From the NCBI GenBank assembly GCA_014804795.1, contig JAAUZC010000012.1, forward strand, positions 149,820 to 213,819: a stretch of DNA of 64,000 nt, written 5' to 3'. The stretch is from Lachnospiraceae bacterium (lineage in GTDB: Bacteria > Bacillota > Clostridia > Lachnospirales > Lachnospiraceae). The position numbers and the translations under genes were made by a program. Positions within the stretch are counted from its first letter, which is position 1. The number at the start of each line of letters is the position of its first letter. The notes below the pieces were generated by a model. It had not been told where the DNA came from. It ran no database searches and worked only from the letters and a program-made list of their open reading frames with translations. Positions 8,326-15,767 of the stretch are shown piece after piece.

Positions 8326-8985
8326 ATGGCAGAGGCAGATTTAGGGAAAGTAAAATTGACAGACGCAGAACTGTCTGAAAAAATCATAGAGGTAAACGGT
8401 GGTGTAAAACTGGGAAAGGACGCAGACGGGAACCCTGGATATGTGGTGAAGGATGATGAAACAGGTGCAGATACAGTGATCCCTTTTAGCAGTGGAGGCG
8501 GTAGTGCAGGAGAATTGCCAATAGAGAGTTTTATCTGCTTTGCCGGAACGGAAATTGTTTGTACAGGTGGCAGTTCATCATATTGTAAAATATCACATTT
8601 ATTTGACGCACCAATAGAAATTTCAAAAATGAATCAAATAAAAACGATATCAAATATGAATTGGATGAGTATTAGCAGCTATGATACATCAGGTTTGGTA
8701 AGAAGAGCTGCTATTTTTTTATATGTAGAAGATGATAGTGGGGGTATAAAAAGAATTCAAAATACATCTGAATATTTGACGCAATCAACTAACACCGCAA
8801 CAATCAATTTAACCGGAAAAGAAATAATTATTCCGTTAAGTCTGATCGTTAATTATAAGAATCTGCTTGGGATAGGGTGTGAATTTTATCAACATCCAGG
8901 GTCAGGATCAGCTAAATGGTTTAAATCAAGACTGGGAAATGATGGAGCACCAAATGCATCAATGATGAAATGTGTAATAAGCTGA
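8326..8985 (+). CDS. Phage baseplate/receptor-binding protein, unknown family
   Basis: A 219-residue protein. The first 65 residues (to 'VIPFSSGGGSAGELP') form a small attachment-like domain with 'ADGNPGYVVKDDETGADTVIPF' followed by a glycine/serine linker, as in modular tail fibres. The remaining part is beta-rich, Ser/Asn/Thr-rich and more AT-rich in its codons than the upstream tail genes, which fits exchange of a receptor-binding module. No enzymatic motif is visible. GGAGGAG stands seven bases before ATG 8326. The function as host-recognition protein is inferred from position. Confidence 0.55.
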   Translation: MAEADLGKVKLTDAELSEKIIEVNGGVKLGKDADGNPGYVVKDDETGADTVIPFSSGGGSAGELPIESFICFAGTEIVCTGGSSSYCKISHLFDAPIEISKMNQIKTISNMNWMSISSYDTSGLVRRAAIFLYVEDDSGGIKRIQNTSEYLTQSTNTATINLTGKEIIIPLSLIVNYKNLLGIGCEFYQHPGSGSAKWFKSRLGNDGAPNASMMKCVIS

Positions 8986-9059
8986 TGGAGAATATTGTGG
9001 TTAAGATGAGTCAGGATTTAAAAATATATAAGAACGGAGAAATAGTATGGCACAAATAA
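8985..9059 (+). CDS. Possible 24-codon micro-ORF coupled to baseplate genes
   Basis: ATG 8985 overlaps the upstream stop (TGATG) and reads through 24 codons, ending at 9059 inside the next gene: MENIVVKMSQDLKIYKNGEI followed by VWHK. A second in-frame ATG is at 9006. The overlap at both ends and sensible composition make it a candidate coupled small protein or a leftover of a larger gene. No family is recognised and no good independent ribosome site is seen. Confidence 0.3.
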   Translation: MENIVVKMSQDLKIYKNGEIVWHK

Positions 9060-9847
9060 AGTTATTATTGGAAAAACAGTTACTGACAATTCAGAATCAG
9101 GAGATCATTTCTTCCGGTGACAGCAATTTTGATTCCTGTAAATTTACTTTTGATGAGTCATGGGACGGATTCACGAAAACAGGCGTATTTTATCAGGATA
9201 AGGCTAATGTGCAGTATGCAGTATTGGGAAAGGATGATACTTGTGTGATACCTGCAGCGGCAATGGCAAGGGCAGGGCGGATGTATATAGGAGTATTTGG
9301 CATAAAAGATACGGCTGTAGTGACATCCACCTTGGAATTTATTGATATAAAAGAGGGGGCTATTTCAGGCGATAATGTATCAACAGAACCGACAGATGAT
9401 GTTTTCCTTGCCATAGTTGCCCAATATCAACGTATTGCTGACCTGATGTATAAGTATGAAACGACTGCAGCGCAGTTCAACGCCACAATGGCAGAGCAGA
9501 ACAGTATTCTGGAAACATTAAATGCCTTTGATGTGGAGGAAATCAGCCGGAAGCTGGATCTGATAGAAGACCGGATGATCAATTATACAAATCTGGCAAA
9601 AGAAATACAAGAACGTGAGATCATTATCAGGGATGTTCCGGTGAAATTTGTGAATAAAGTCTGCAGGATAGAAAATGACGCCATTACAGTTGATTCTCTG
9701 TGTGACGTCTATTTTGATGAATACTCTTTTGAGATTGCATCAAATGCACTTATTATGCCGGTATCGTATGATGGGTACATAGAACTGACCAGTTCCATTG
9801 ACATCGCAGATGAATTAACCGCTAACATACTTGTCAGGAGGAATTAA
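9047..9847 (+). CDS. Phage baseplate protein (BppU-type N-terminal domain)
   Basis: A 266-residue protein. Residues 1-110 have the alternating beta pattern and the box 'FTFDESWDGFTKTGVFYQD ... CVIPAAAM...GRMYIGVFGI' common in upper-baseplate and neck-like proteins of Gram-positive phages, ending with 'EGAISGDNVSTEPTDDVF'. A helical segment (about 118-190, 'LAIVAQYQRIADLMYKYETTAAQF...') probably trimerises, followed by a small C-terminal domain. The start ATG 9047 has 'AACGGAGAAAT' upstream. It probably connects the tail tip to the receptor-binding protein encoded next. Family attribution is from memory of the pattern. Confidence 0.65.
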   Translation: MAQIKLLLEKQLLTIQNQEIISSGDSNFDSCKFTFDESWDGFTKTGVFYQDKANVQYAVLGKDDTCVIPAAAMARAGRMYIGVFGIKDTAVVTSTLEFIDIKEGAISGDNVSTEPTDDVFLAIVAQYQRIADLMYKYETTAAQFNATMAEQNSILETLNAFDVEEISRKLDLIEDRMINYTNLAKEIQEREIIIRDVPVKFVNKVCRIENDAITVDSLCDVYFDEYSFEIASNALIMPVSYDGYIELTSSIDIADELTANILVRRN

Positions 9848-9849
9848 AC

Positions 9850-11244
9850 ATGTTGGGAAAAACAAATATAACCGCATTATCAGAAAGTGCGACTGTAACG
9901 GAAATTGAAGACTATAAATGGATACAGATACAAACAGGTATTTATTCTGACTTTAAAAAAGTGATATATCAAAACGGGTATCTGGCTGCTATCACGGCAG
10001 ATGGGATAATCGCATATACAACAGATGGTGAAGTATGGCAGACTCATGTATTGGAATATGAAGACTGCAAATTGAATGACATCGACTGGGATGGCAGCAG
10101 GTTTATACTTGTGGGAAGCCATAAGGGGATAAATCCTTTTGGGGATGGGACAGGTGAGCTGGTACAGAGAGGGCTGATTGTAGTTACATCAAATTTTGAT
10201 ACTTATGAGGTGAAAGATGTTGAAAGTACTACAGGTTATGCGAGAGAATATTTTCTGGTCTATCCAACGAATGGAAAATATATTGTTATCGCAAGTGTTA
10301 ATACAGCACCCGGTTCGAGTTATAACATAAAAACATATGAGTATCTTGGGAATCTGGAAGAAAAATGGGATTCAGAAAAACAGAAAAGCTTTTTTACACA
10401 TTCTATGGCAAAGAATTCGAAAGATATTATTGTGTTTCATGAAGAGAACTATGTAGGGGGGAGCAGTTATTATATCGAAAGAATAAACGGCAGCGATGGA
10501 GAGGTATATAGCTATACCAATGTTAAAGTTTCAGAAAGTACAAAAGCTTTTGAATGCAAAGATGAATTATATGCCATGCTTTTTAATGGCAAGTATAGTC
10601 TTTATAAGCTCACAAACTCGGATGAATGTATGCTGATGAGCAGTGAGAAGAATTTTGCATTCGTAGATGGTGTTTATTTTGATAACTGTCAGATATTCAT
10701 CAATAGTCATGAAATGCTGGTAGTTAAAAAAGGGGAGCTCATTTCAGATAAGACTGTAGATGATCTGATAGAGATAGCTCCGGAACTGACAATGAATTGT
10801 ATCACGAAAGCATTTGGCCAGCTTTACATATTTGGAAATCATGGTGTGATTTTAAAATCAAGTGTGGAAACAAACAACGAGGAGGCAATAACAGTTCAGG
10901 CATTATCGGCCAAGAAGGCACTTTTAGAAGCAAAGGAATATACAGATGAGCGATATACAGATTTTATCAATTTAGTGGGTACAATGAAGCCGTTCACTAA
11001 GGATGTGGATGTTAATCTAAATGGAACAAATGATGTTAGAGTATTAGATTTAGATGGCACAGAAGAATGCGGGTGGTATACAGAAGATAGTATTAAATTT
11101 ATAACGGCTATTGCAATAGGTCGTGGAGCAGAACTTTCTTCTCCAACAATTGCTAAATTTCCTAATGATAATTTTCCGGGTATATACATATTTTCTCCAA
11201 AAAATTTAACTGGTCCTTGCAAAATACGTATTCATATTGAGTAA
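9850..11244 (+). CDS. Phage tail fibre / receptor-binding protein
   Basis: A 464-residue protein, the last structural gene before the lysis cassette, where siphophages place host-range proteins. The first 340 residues read as repeated short beta segments with bulky residues ('VIYQNGYLAAITADGIIAYTTDGEVWQTHVL', 'DIDWDGSRFILVGSHKG', 'LYIFGNHGVILKSS'), which resembles a six- to seven-bladed propeller with BNR-like turns ('TTDGEVW'). A helix ('SAKKALLEAKEYTDERYTDF') marks a trimerisation stem at about 360-380, and a small C-terminal beta domain ends the protein. AGGAGGAATTAAAC precedes ATG 9850. Propeller fold is inferred. Confidence 0.65.
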   Translation: MLGKTNITALSESATVTEIEDYKWIQIQTGIYSDFKKVIYQNGYLAAITADGIIAYTTDGEVWQTHVLEYEDCKLNDIDWDGSRFILVGSHKGINPFGDGTGELVQRGLIVVTSNFDTYEVKDVESTTGYAREYFLVYPTNGKYIVIASVNTAPGSSYNIKTYEYLGNLEEKWDSEKQKSFFTHSMAKNSKDIIVFHEENYVGGSSYYIERINGSDGEVYSYTNVKVSESTKAFECKDELYAMLFNGKYSLYKLTNSDECMLMSSEKNFAFVDGVYFDNCQIFINSHEMLVVKKGELISDKTVDDLIEIAPELTMNCITKAFGQLYIFGNHGVILKSSVETNNEEAITVQALSAKKALLEAKEYTDERYTDFINLVGTMKPFTKDVDVNLNGTNDVRVLDLDGTEECGWYTEDSIKFITAIAIGRGAELSSPTIAKFPNDNFPGIYIFSPKNLTGPCKIRIHIE

Positions 11245-11265
11245 CAGCATATGTAATGAAAATAG

Positions 11266-11299
11266 GTCAGGTGCTTATTCGCATCTGGCTTTTATTTTT
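11266..11299 (+). terminator. Probable terminator after tail fibre gene
   Basis: CAGGTGC (11268-11274) can pair with GCATCTG (11281-11287, one G-T pair), followed by GCTTTTATTTTTT. It separates the structural genes from the lysis genes. The stem is short, so it may be only partial. Confidence 0.5.
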
Positions 11300-11330
11300 T
11301 AAGAAATTTCAAGAAAGGAGGAAGAGGAGC

Positions 11331-11777
11331 ATGAAACTGGGCGAGATCATAACAGGCGGTGGCGGCGTATTGATCATGATGCTGACACTCATCCAGATAA
11401 CGCCACTCAAAATCAACCCGTGGTCAGCCATAGCGAAGGCGTTCGGGCGTGCAGTTAATGCAGATGTGCTGAAGGAGTTGGAAGCCGTGAAGGCAGGGCA
11501 GAAAGAGGCTGCGGAAAAACTGGATGCCCATATAGAAATGGATGACGAGCGGACAACGGACGGGCACAGGACGAAGATCCTGCATTTCAACAATGAGCTG
11601 CTCCGGAACATCGACCACACCGAGGAAGAGTTTACGGAAGTTCTTGCTGATATCGACGAATACGAACGGTACTGCAGGGATCACCCGAATTACAAGAACA
11701 ACCGGGCGGTCCATGCGATCGCCAACATCAAAAGGGTGTACGATGAACGACTTGAGAAGCGGGACTTCCTGCAGTAG
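11331..11777 (+). CDS. Phage membrane-anchored protein of lysis region, unknown function
   Basis: A 148-residue protein with one N-terminal membrane segment ('GGGGVLIMMLTLIQI', about residues 7-21) followed by 'TPLKINPWSAIAKAFGRAVN' and a long charged helical region to the end. Proteins with this leader and the 'KINPWS' box are common just before holins in Clostridia prophages. Their role is not known to me; a membrane position suggests a part in lysis. An in-frame ATG exists at 11256, but AAAGGAGGAAGAGG (11314-11327) marks ATG 11331 as the start. Confidence 0.7.
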   Translation: MKLGEIITGGGGVLIMMLTLIQITPLKINPWSAIAKAFGRAVNADVLKELEAVKAGQKEAAEKLDAHIEMDDERTTDGHRTKILHFNNELLRNIDHTEEEFTEVLADIDEYERYCRDHPNYKNNRAVHAIANIKRVYDERLEKRDFLQ

Positions 11778-11819
11778 GGAAATGTAAGATTACATGGAAA
11801 AGAAAGAGAGGATTAAAAA

Positions 11820-12143
11820 ATGAATATGGAACTTATTATGCAGTATATCGCTTATGCGCTTATGGCAGTAGGTGTATTGGCCTTTGCAGTATCGGTGATC
11901 GTGCAGGTGATCAAGGAACTGCCGGGATTGCAGAAGATCCCGACCAGCGTAGTGGCGCTGGCAGTATCGGTGATCCTGTGCCCGCTGGCAGTCATCATCG
12001 CCTGCCAGTACTTTAAGATAGTGATAGTCTGGTATTATGTGTTTGCATCGTTTATCGCGGCCTTTATTGTTTATCTGGTAGCGACTGGGGGATGGGAACG
12101 AATTAAGGAGATCTGGAATAGAACAAAGTATATGGATAAATGA
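11820..12143 (+). CDS. Phage holin
   Basis: A 107-residue protein with three hydrophobic segments: 'YIAYALMAVGVLAFAVSVIVQVI' (about 8-30), 'VVALAVSVILCPLAVIIACQYF' (44-65) and 'IVIVWYYVFASFIAAFIVYLVA' (67-88), then a short charged tail. Size, topology and position before an amidase are those of a phage holin, which opens the membrane at the end of the lytic cycle. A 'PGLQKIPTS' loop joins segments one and two. AAAGAGGA lies upstream of ATG 11820. Confidence 0.82.
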   Translation: MNMELIMQYIAYALMAVGVLAFAVSVIVQVIKELPGLQKIPTSVVALAVSVILCPLAVIIACQYFKIVIVWYYVFASFIAAFIVYLVATGGWERIKEIWNRTKYMDK

Positions 12144-12147
12144 TCAG

Positions 12148-12167
12148 GGTGCTTCGGCACCATTTTT
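12148..12167 (+). terminator. Intrinsic terminator downstream of holin
   Basis: GGTGC-TTCG-GCACC (12148-12161) followed by ATTTTTAT. The UUCG tetraloop gives an unusually stable small hairpin. It lies 5 bases after the holin stop. Confidence 0.75.
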
Positions 12168-12181
12168 ATACCAGAAACCCG

Positions 12182-12207
12182 GAGGGCGGATAACCGTCCT
12201 CTTTTTT
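12182..12207 (+). terminator. Second intrinsic terminator between holin and endolysin
   Basis: GAGGGCGG pairs with CCGTCCTC (one G-T pair) across an ATAA loop, then TTTTTT (12202-12207). With the hairpin at 12148 it makes a tandem terminator upstream of the endolysin gene, so the amidase would be expressed at a lower level than the holin unless read-through or antitermination occurs. Confidence 0.78.
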
Positions 12208-12232
12208 ACCAGGAAGGGAGAAATGAAAAATC

Positions 12233-13003
12233 ATGATTGGAATTAACGCAGGACATACAAAGAGTGGTGCCGGATATGGCGCAGTAGGAATTATCAAGGA
12301 ATCAGAGCACACAAGAAAAGTGGCGGAAGCGCTGAAAAAGTATCTGGAAGCAGCAGGTGCAAAAATTAAAGATTGCACTATCGATTCGGCAAAGTCTCAG
12401 AACGAATATCTGGCAAAGGTAGTAGAGCTGGCCAACGGCCAGGAACTGGAATGGTTCATCAGTATTCACTTTAACGCCGGTGGCGGCCGTGGAGTGGAAA
12501 TATATACATATGAGGGCAGGCAGTATCAGGATGCGATCGAGGTCTGCGAGAACATCGCGGCGCTTGGATTTAAAAACCGCGGGGTAAAGAAAGGCTCAGG
12601 CCTCTATGTCATCCGTAAGACTAAAGCAAAAAGCATGCTGATCGAAGTATGCTTTGTTGATACAGATGACGCCAACAAGTATCTTGCTATCGGGGCAGAT
12701 AAGATCGGGCAGGCGATCGCTGCAGCACTGGTACCTTACGTTGCCCCTGCCTCGCCTTCGGAGCCTGTTGTCACAGCACCGGTACAGCCTCAGAAGCAGA
12801 AATACGTTAAAGTGATCGTACCGAAGCTTAATGTGCGGAAAGCGCCGTCATGGGATGATAGTGCTGTGGCCGGAACAGTAAAAAACAGGGAGGTCTTCAC
12901 AGTGGTTGACACCATCAAGGTGGGCAATACACCTATGCACAAACTGAAGAGCGGACTGTATATCACAGGGAGCTCCAAGTATGTAGAAACTTATGAGAAG
13001 TAA
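12233..13003 (+). CDS. Phage endolysin: N-acetylmuramoyl-L-alanine amidase (Amidase_3) with SH3-type C-terminus
   Basis: A 256-residue peptidoglycan amidase that cuts between N-acetylmuramate and L-alanine. The Amidase_3 fold is marked by zinc ligands His8 ('NAGH'), Glu23 or Glu25 ('KESE') and His79 ('SIHFNAG'), and by the catalytic-type Glu138 in 'MLIEVCFVD'. A proline-rich linker (about 172-188) joins a bacterial SH3-like wall-binding domain (190-253, 'KLNVRKAPSWDD...'). It has no signal peptide, so it depends on the holin for release. ATG 12233 is 12 bases after GGAAGGGAG. Confidence 0.95.
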   Translation: MIGINAGHTKSGAGYGAVGIIKESEHTRKVAEALKKYLEAAGAKIKDCTIDSAKSQNEYLAKVVELANGQELEWFISIHFNAGGGRGVEIYTYEGRQYQDAIEVCENIAALGFKNRGVKKGSGLYVIRKTKAKSMLIEVCFVDTDDANKYLAIGADKIGQAIAAALVPYVAPASPSEPVVTAPVQPQKQKYVKVIVPKLNVRKAPSWDDSAVAGTVKNREVFTVVDTIKVGNTPMHKLKSGLYITGSSKYVETYEK

Positions 13004-13040
13004 GATGAAAGCTACGGAACACGTGTAAAAGTATAAGAAA

Positions 13041-13068
13041 AAGGGCGGTTGTCTAACTGCCCTTTTCC
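13041..13068 (+). terminator. Intrinsic terminator of the lysis genes
   Basis: AAGGGCGGTT pairs with AACTGCCCTT (one G-T pair) across a four-base loop, followed by a short TT-rich end (TTTTCC). It starts 37 bases after the endolysin stop and closes the late operon. Confidence 0.8.
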
Positions 13069-13336
13069 ATATCACAACTCCTTTTGCCGAGGCCCCTCGG
13101 AAAGGATTAATTCTATTTTATACAATCTCTCCATTCCTGTCAATTCTTCAGTATATATCGACTATGCATACCTTGGAAACGCTTTCACCTGTTCTGCTAA
13201 TATCACTAATCAACATCTTTTGTGCCAATTATCTTCTAATTGACAAAAAATTCCAACTACTCATTGATAGCCGGAATTTTTTTTTGTATTATATAAAAAA
13301 GATGGTGGCGGACTTGCACAGAAAGGAGTGCGGGTT
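13069..13336. other. Non-coding spacer between endolysin and small hydrophobic ORF
   Basis: No convincing gene. A perfect hairpin CCGAGG-CC-CCTCGG lies at 13087-13100. CAATTA/TAATTG at 13227-13242 and AAAAAATTCC (13245-13254) with GGAATTTTTTTT (13273-13284) are further small inverted repeats; the last could terminate weakly. Composition is more AT-rich than the phage genes. Confidence 0.6.
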
Positions 13337-13468
13337 ATGGCAATTATCATAGCTTTAGTAATTAGTTTTATAGGGTATATGTGCTATGGTATTGACTTTT
13401 GTACGCTGTATACATTTGTCAGTATCGCACTGTCCCTGTATGACTTTACGCATGATAAAACTGCCTAA
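13337..13468 (+). CDS. Small hydrophobic protein, possible type I toxin
   Basis: A 43-residue protein: a hydrophobic N-terminal half (MAIIIALVISFIGYMCYGI) able to span the membrane, then FCTLYTFVSIALSLYDF and a polar end THDKTA. GAAAGGAG (13321-13328) lies eight bases before ATG, a very good ribosome site. It stands alone between the endolysin terminator and the prophage end. It is followed by a structured, repeat-bearing 3' region (13469-13591). This layout is that of short hydrophobic toxins of type I toxin-antitoxin systems in Firmicutes prophages, although the sequence matches no such family that I can name. An accessory lysis peptide is the alternative. Confidence 0.55.
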   Translation: MAIIIALVISFIGYMCYGIDFCTLYTFVSIALSLYDFTHDKTA

Positions 13469-13555
13469 CGGTAGATAAATTGTTCTCGAAATTTACTTCC
13501 GATGAAACGTTGCGGTCACAACGTAATTTGCACGTCCGATAAAACGTAAAATATA

Positions 13556-13591
13556 GTGACTTTACCAAGTGCTGCCGTCACCGTCTTTTTT
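13556..13591 (+). terminator. Probable terminator of the small-protein transcript
   Basis: GTGAC (13556-13560) pairs with GTCAC (13577-13581), followed by CGTCTTTTTT. The long loop contains TTTACCAAGTGCTGCC. Upstream, two related 12-base segments (CCGATGAAACGT and CCGATAAAACGT, about 13499 and 13535) and an ACGTTG/CAACGT inverted repeat suggest further RNA structure. Confidence 0.5.
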
Positions 13592-13816
13592 ATAATCAAA
13601 AGTTTAAAATGCAAAATGTTGTATTCTTTAAAAACAACTTCTTTTATATTCCTCAAATTTCTCTTAGTATTTATTGAAGTAAAAATTATTATCTTTATAT
13701 ATATATTCCCAAATTCATACTAAATGTAACACACTTTTTTATTTTTACTCAATAATATAGTGATATGCAAAAGTTATAATACATTGTCATGTTCTTTTGC
13801 GTTTGATATTTTATTT
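13592..13816. other. AT-rich non-coding stretch at prophage right end
   Basis: About 225 bases that are strongly A/T-biased, with runs such as TATATATATATT and TTTTTTATTTTTACTC and no frame of useful length. It contrasts with the genes on both sides. It is probably the terminal region of the prophage beside its attachment site. Confidence 0.6.
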
Positions 13817-13834
13817 TAATCGGTACGCCGATTA
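13817..13834. repeat. Perfect inverted repeat at prophage/host junction (candidate attR core)
   Basis: TAATCGG-TACG-CCGATTA, seven-base arms around four bases. It lies exactly where the AT-rich end stops and recognisable M23 peptidase coding begins. Such a short symmetric core is what site-specific integrases act upon. The role is inferred; the attL partner is outside the window. Confidence 0.45.
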
Positions 13835-14268
13835 TCGCAGCTGAATCCGGTTATGTGGAAGCACTCGGGTGGAATCAGTATGGCGGCTGGCGCATCGGTA
13901 TTCGCAGCTTTGATAAAAAACGCTACTATTATTATGCACATCTGCGGCAGAACTACCCGTATGTTGAGACCCTGAAAGAAGGGGATATTGTTTCGGCAGG
14001 GGATGTGATCGGTTATATGGGACATACCGGCTACAGTAAGACCGAAAATGTAAATAATATAGAGACAGTACATCTGCATTTCGGTCTGGAGCTTGTGTTT
14101 GATGAATCCCAGAAAGAGAGCAACAATGAAATATGGATCAACTGTTATGAGCTGACAAAGTTTCTCTCGAAGAACCGGAGTGAAGTGTATAAAGTAGAGG
14201 GGACAAAAGAATGGAAACGGGTGACGGATATCAAATTGCCGGAGGTAGAAAAGGCTAACAAAAATTAA
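13819..14268 (+). pseudogene. M23 (LytM-type) metallopeptidase, 5'-truncated remnant
   Basis: The frame carries the C-terminal half of an M23 peptidoglycan endopeptidase: 'GTPIIAAESGYVEALGWNQ', 'GGWRIGIRSFD', 'YYYYAHLRQ', 'GDVIGYMGHTGYS' and the 'VHLHFGLE' metal-binding box. The first zinc-binding element of the family (HxxxD, normally before the GTPI segment) is missing together with the signal or membrane region. TGA at 13804-13806 closes the frame upstream. The first ATG-like start in frame is GTG 13855, without a ribosome site. The gene has most likely been split by the prophage, with its 5' half on the other flank. As it stands it should be inactive. Confidence 0.78.
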
Positions 14269-14281
14269 AGAACTATATATC

Positions 14282-14310
14282 TTGACAGAACAGATTTACA
14301 GATGTATTTT
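14282..14310 (+). promoter_or_regulatory. Sigma-A-type promoter of cation efflux gene
   Basis: TTGACA (14282-14287), a 17-base spacer and TATTTT (14305-14310). The -35 is perfect, the -10 partial. It lies just after the M23 remnant and 37 bases before the start codon. Confidence 0.65.
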
Positions 14311-14346
14311 GGAAAGAATAATTCGTTTTGAAAGGTATATTTGGAA

Positions 14347-15246
14347 ATGAAACGGGAGCATAATCTTGCATATAGAGTGTCGGCAGTCAGTATTGCAGTA
14401 AATGTTATTTTATCTGTTTTGAAACTGGCAGCGGGTGTCTTGGCTTCTTCCGGTGCAATGATTTCTGATGCGGTGCATTCGGCATCGGATGTATTCAGCA
14501 CGGTCATTGTGATTGCGGGCGTAGCCCTGTCCCGGAAAAAGTCAGACGCGGACCATCAGTACGGGCATGAACGGATGGAATGTATGGCGTCGCTTCTGCT
14601 GGCGGCAGTGCTTGCCCTCACCGGCGGCGGAATCGGTATAAACGGTATACAGAAGATTATCGGCGGAAGTTATGAGACACTGGCAGTGCCAGGACGTTTG
14701 GCTCTCGCCGCCGCAGTGGGTTCCATTTTAGTGAAAGAATGGATGTATTGGTATACAAGGGCGGCGGCGAAAAAAATAAATTCCGGCGCGTTGATGGCGG
14801 ATGCCTGGCACCACCGCTCGGACGCTCTCTCTTCTGTGGGTGCAATGATCGGTATTTTTGGCGCAAGAATGGGATATCCTGTGTCGGATGCAGTGGCCAG
14901 CGTAGTGATCTGCCTGTTTATCGAGAAGGCGGCGTTTGATATTTTCCGGGATGCCGCGGATAAGATGGTAGATAAATCCTGTCCGGATGAGCTGGTGGAA
15001 CAGATGAGAGAAGTAGTGAAGAAAGAAGAGGGCGTGATTCATATTGATGATATGAAAACAAGGCTTTTCGGTGATAAGATATATGTGGATGTGGAATTTT
15101 CGGCGGATGGCAGCAAGTCTCTGGAAGAAAGCCATGATATTGCGGAGCGCGTGCATGCGGCAATCGAACGGGAATTTCCCACAGTGAAACACTGCATGGT
15201 GCATGTGAATCCGTATCATGAGGGAGAATCGGTGCCGTTAAGCTAG
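14347..15246 (+). CDS. Cation diffusion facilitator family metal exporter
   Basis: About 299 residues. A CDF-type exporter that removes divalent metals (Zn, Mn, Fe or Co) in exchange for protons. Six hydrophobic segments occupy residues 10-200. The metal site is visible as 'DAVHSASD' in segment two and 'DAWHHRSD' in segment five, and 'HQYGHERME' follows segment two. The cytosolic C-terminal domain (about 205-295) has 'VIHIDDMKTRLFGDKIYVDVEF' and 'CMVHVNP'. The metal cannot be decided from this alone. TTG at 14341 with AAAGG five bases upstream is an alternative start. Confidence 0.92.
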   Translation: MKREHNLAYRVSAVSIAVNVILSVLKLAAGVLASSGAMISDAVHSASDVFSTVIVIAGVALSRKKSDADHQYGHERMECMASLLLAAVLALTGGGIGINGIQKIIGGSYETLAVPGRLALAAAVGSILVKEWMYWYTRAAAKKINSGALMADAWHHRSDALSSVGAMIGIFGARMGYPVSDAVASVVICLFIEKAAFDIFRDAADKMVDKSCPDELVEQMREVVKKEEGVIHIDDMKTRLFGDKIYVDVEFSADGSKSLEESHDIAERVHAAIEREFPTVKHCMVHVNPYHEGESVPLS

Positions 15247-15284
15247 GAAATCAGGCGGGGGATGACCTGACATAGGAATAAAAA

Positions 15285-15767
15285 ATGCAAAAAGAGAGAT
15301 ACAGCAGATTACCCGTAATAGGAAACAGGATAAAGAGAGATATGAAACAGTATGGCATCGGTATTTTGGCAGCTGTCATACTGTATTTTCTGATGCATGC
15401 ATTGTTTGATGCATTTTGTCCGTCTATACTGATATCGGGGTTTCCCTGTCCGGGCTGCGGCATGACGAGAGCCGTGCTTTATCTGTTTAAAGGGCAGTTT
15501 CAAAGATCATGGGCGCTGAATCCGGCGGCAATTTTTTGGGTGGTATGGGCGTTTTTGTTTGTATTTAAACGGTACGTAAAAGGAGAGAGATCAAAAGGCC
15601 TTAACCGGGCGTTTTTTGGGATCGTGTTGTTTATGGTAATTACCTATATTATCCGTATGAAAATGTATTTTCCGAACAGGCCGCCCTATGTATATACAGA
15701 TGATAATCTGTTTTCACGGATCATGCCGGGGTACGATAAGATAGTAAAGTATCTGTTCGGCAGGTGA
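15285..15767 (+). CDS. DUF2752 family membrane protein
   Basis: A 160-residue protein with about three hydrophobic segments ('GILAAVILYFLMHALFD', 'NPAAIFWVVWAFLFVF', 'AFFGIVLFMVITYII'). The signature 'FPCPGCGMTRAVL' at about residues 53-65, with two cysteines, identifies DUF2752, a family of unknown function often found beside other small membrane proteins. Lies 38 bases after the cation exporter; weak ribosome site (AGGAAT). Confidence 0.85.
   Translation: MQKERYSRLPVIGNRIKRDMKQYGIGILAAVILYFLMHALFDAFCPSILISGFPCPGCGMTRAVLYLFKGQFQRSWALNPAAIFWVVWAFLFVFKRYVKGERSKGLNRAFFGIVLFMVITYIIRMKMYFPNRPPYVYTDDNLFSRIMPGYDKIVKYLFGR

Larger units (their letters stand above)
1..13834 (+). mobile_element. Right part of a siphovirus-type prophage
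   Basis: Consecutive + strand genes follow the fixed order of long non-contractile-tail phages: head-tail connectors, tail tube, frameshifted tail chaperones, tape measure, distal tail and tail-associated proteins, receptor-binding proteins, holin and amidase. No tail sheath gene is seen between the tail terminator and the tube gene, which argues for a siphovirus rather than a myovirus. The left end (integrase, repressor, replication, terminase, portal, capsid) is outside the window. The right end is placed at the junction with a truncated host M23 peptidase gene near 13817-13834. The module order is seen directly; the exact boundary is inferred. Confidence 0.88.

Noticed and set aside
8326..11244. 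Possible diversity-generating retroelement target in the receptor-binding genes
   Set aside because: No reverse transcriptase gene, template repeat or adenine-biased variable repeat was seen.
13164..13352. Frame of 62 codons overlapping the start of the small hydrophobic ORF
   Set aside because: No ribosome site, low-complexity start, and the frame at 13337 has the better signal.
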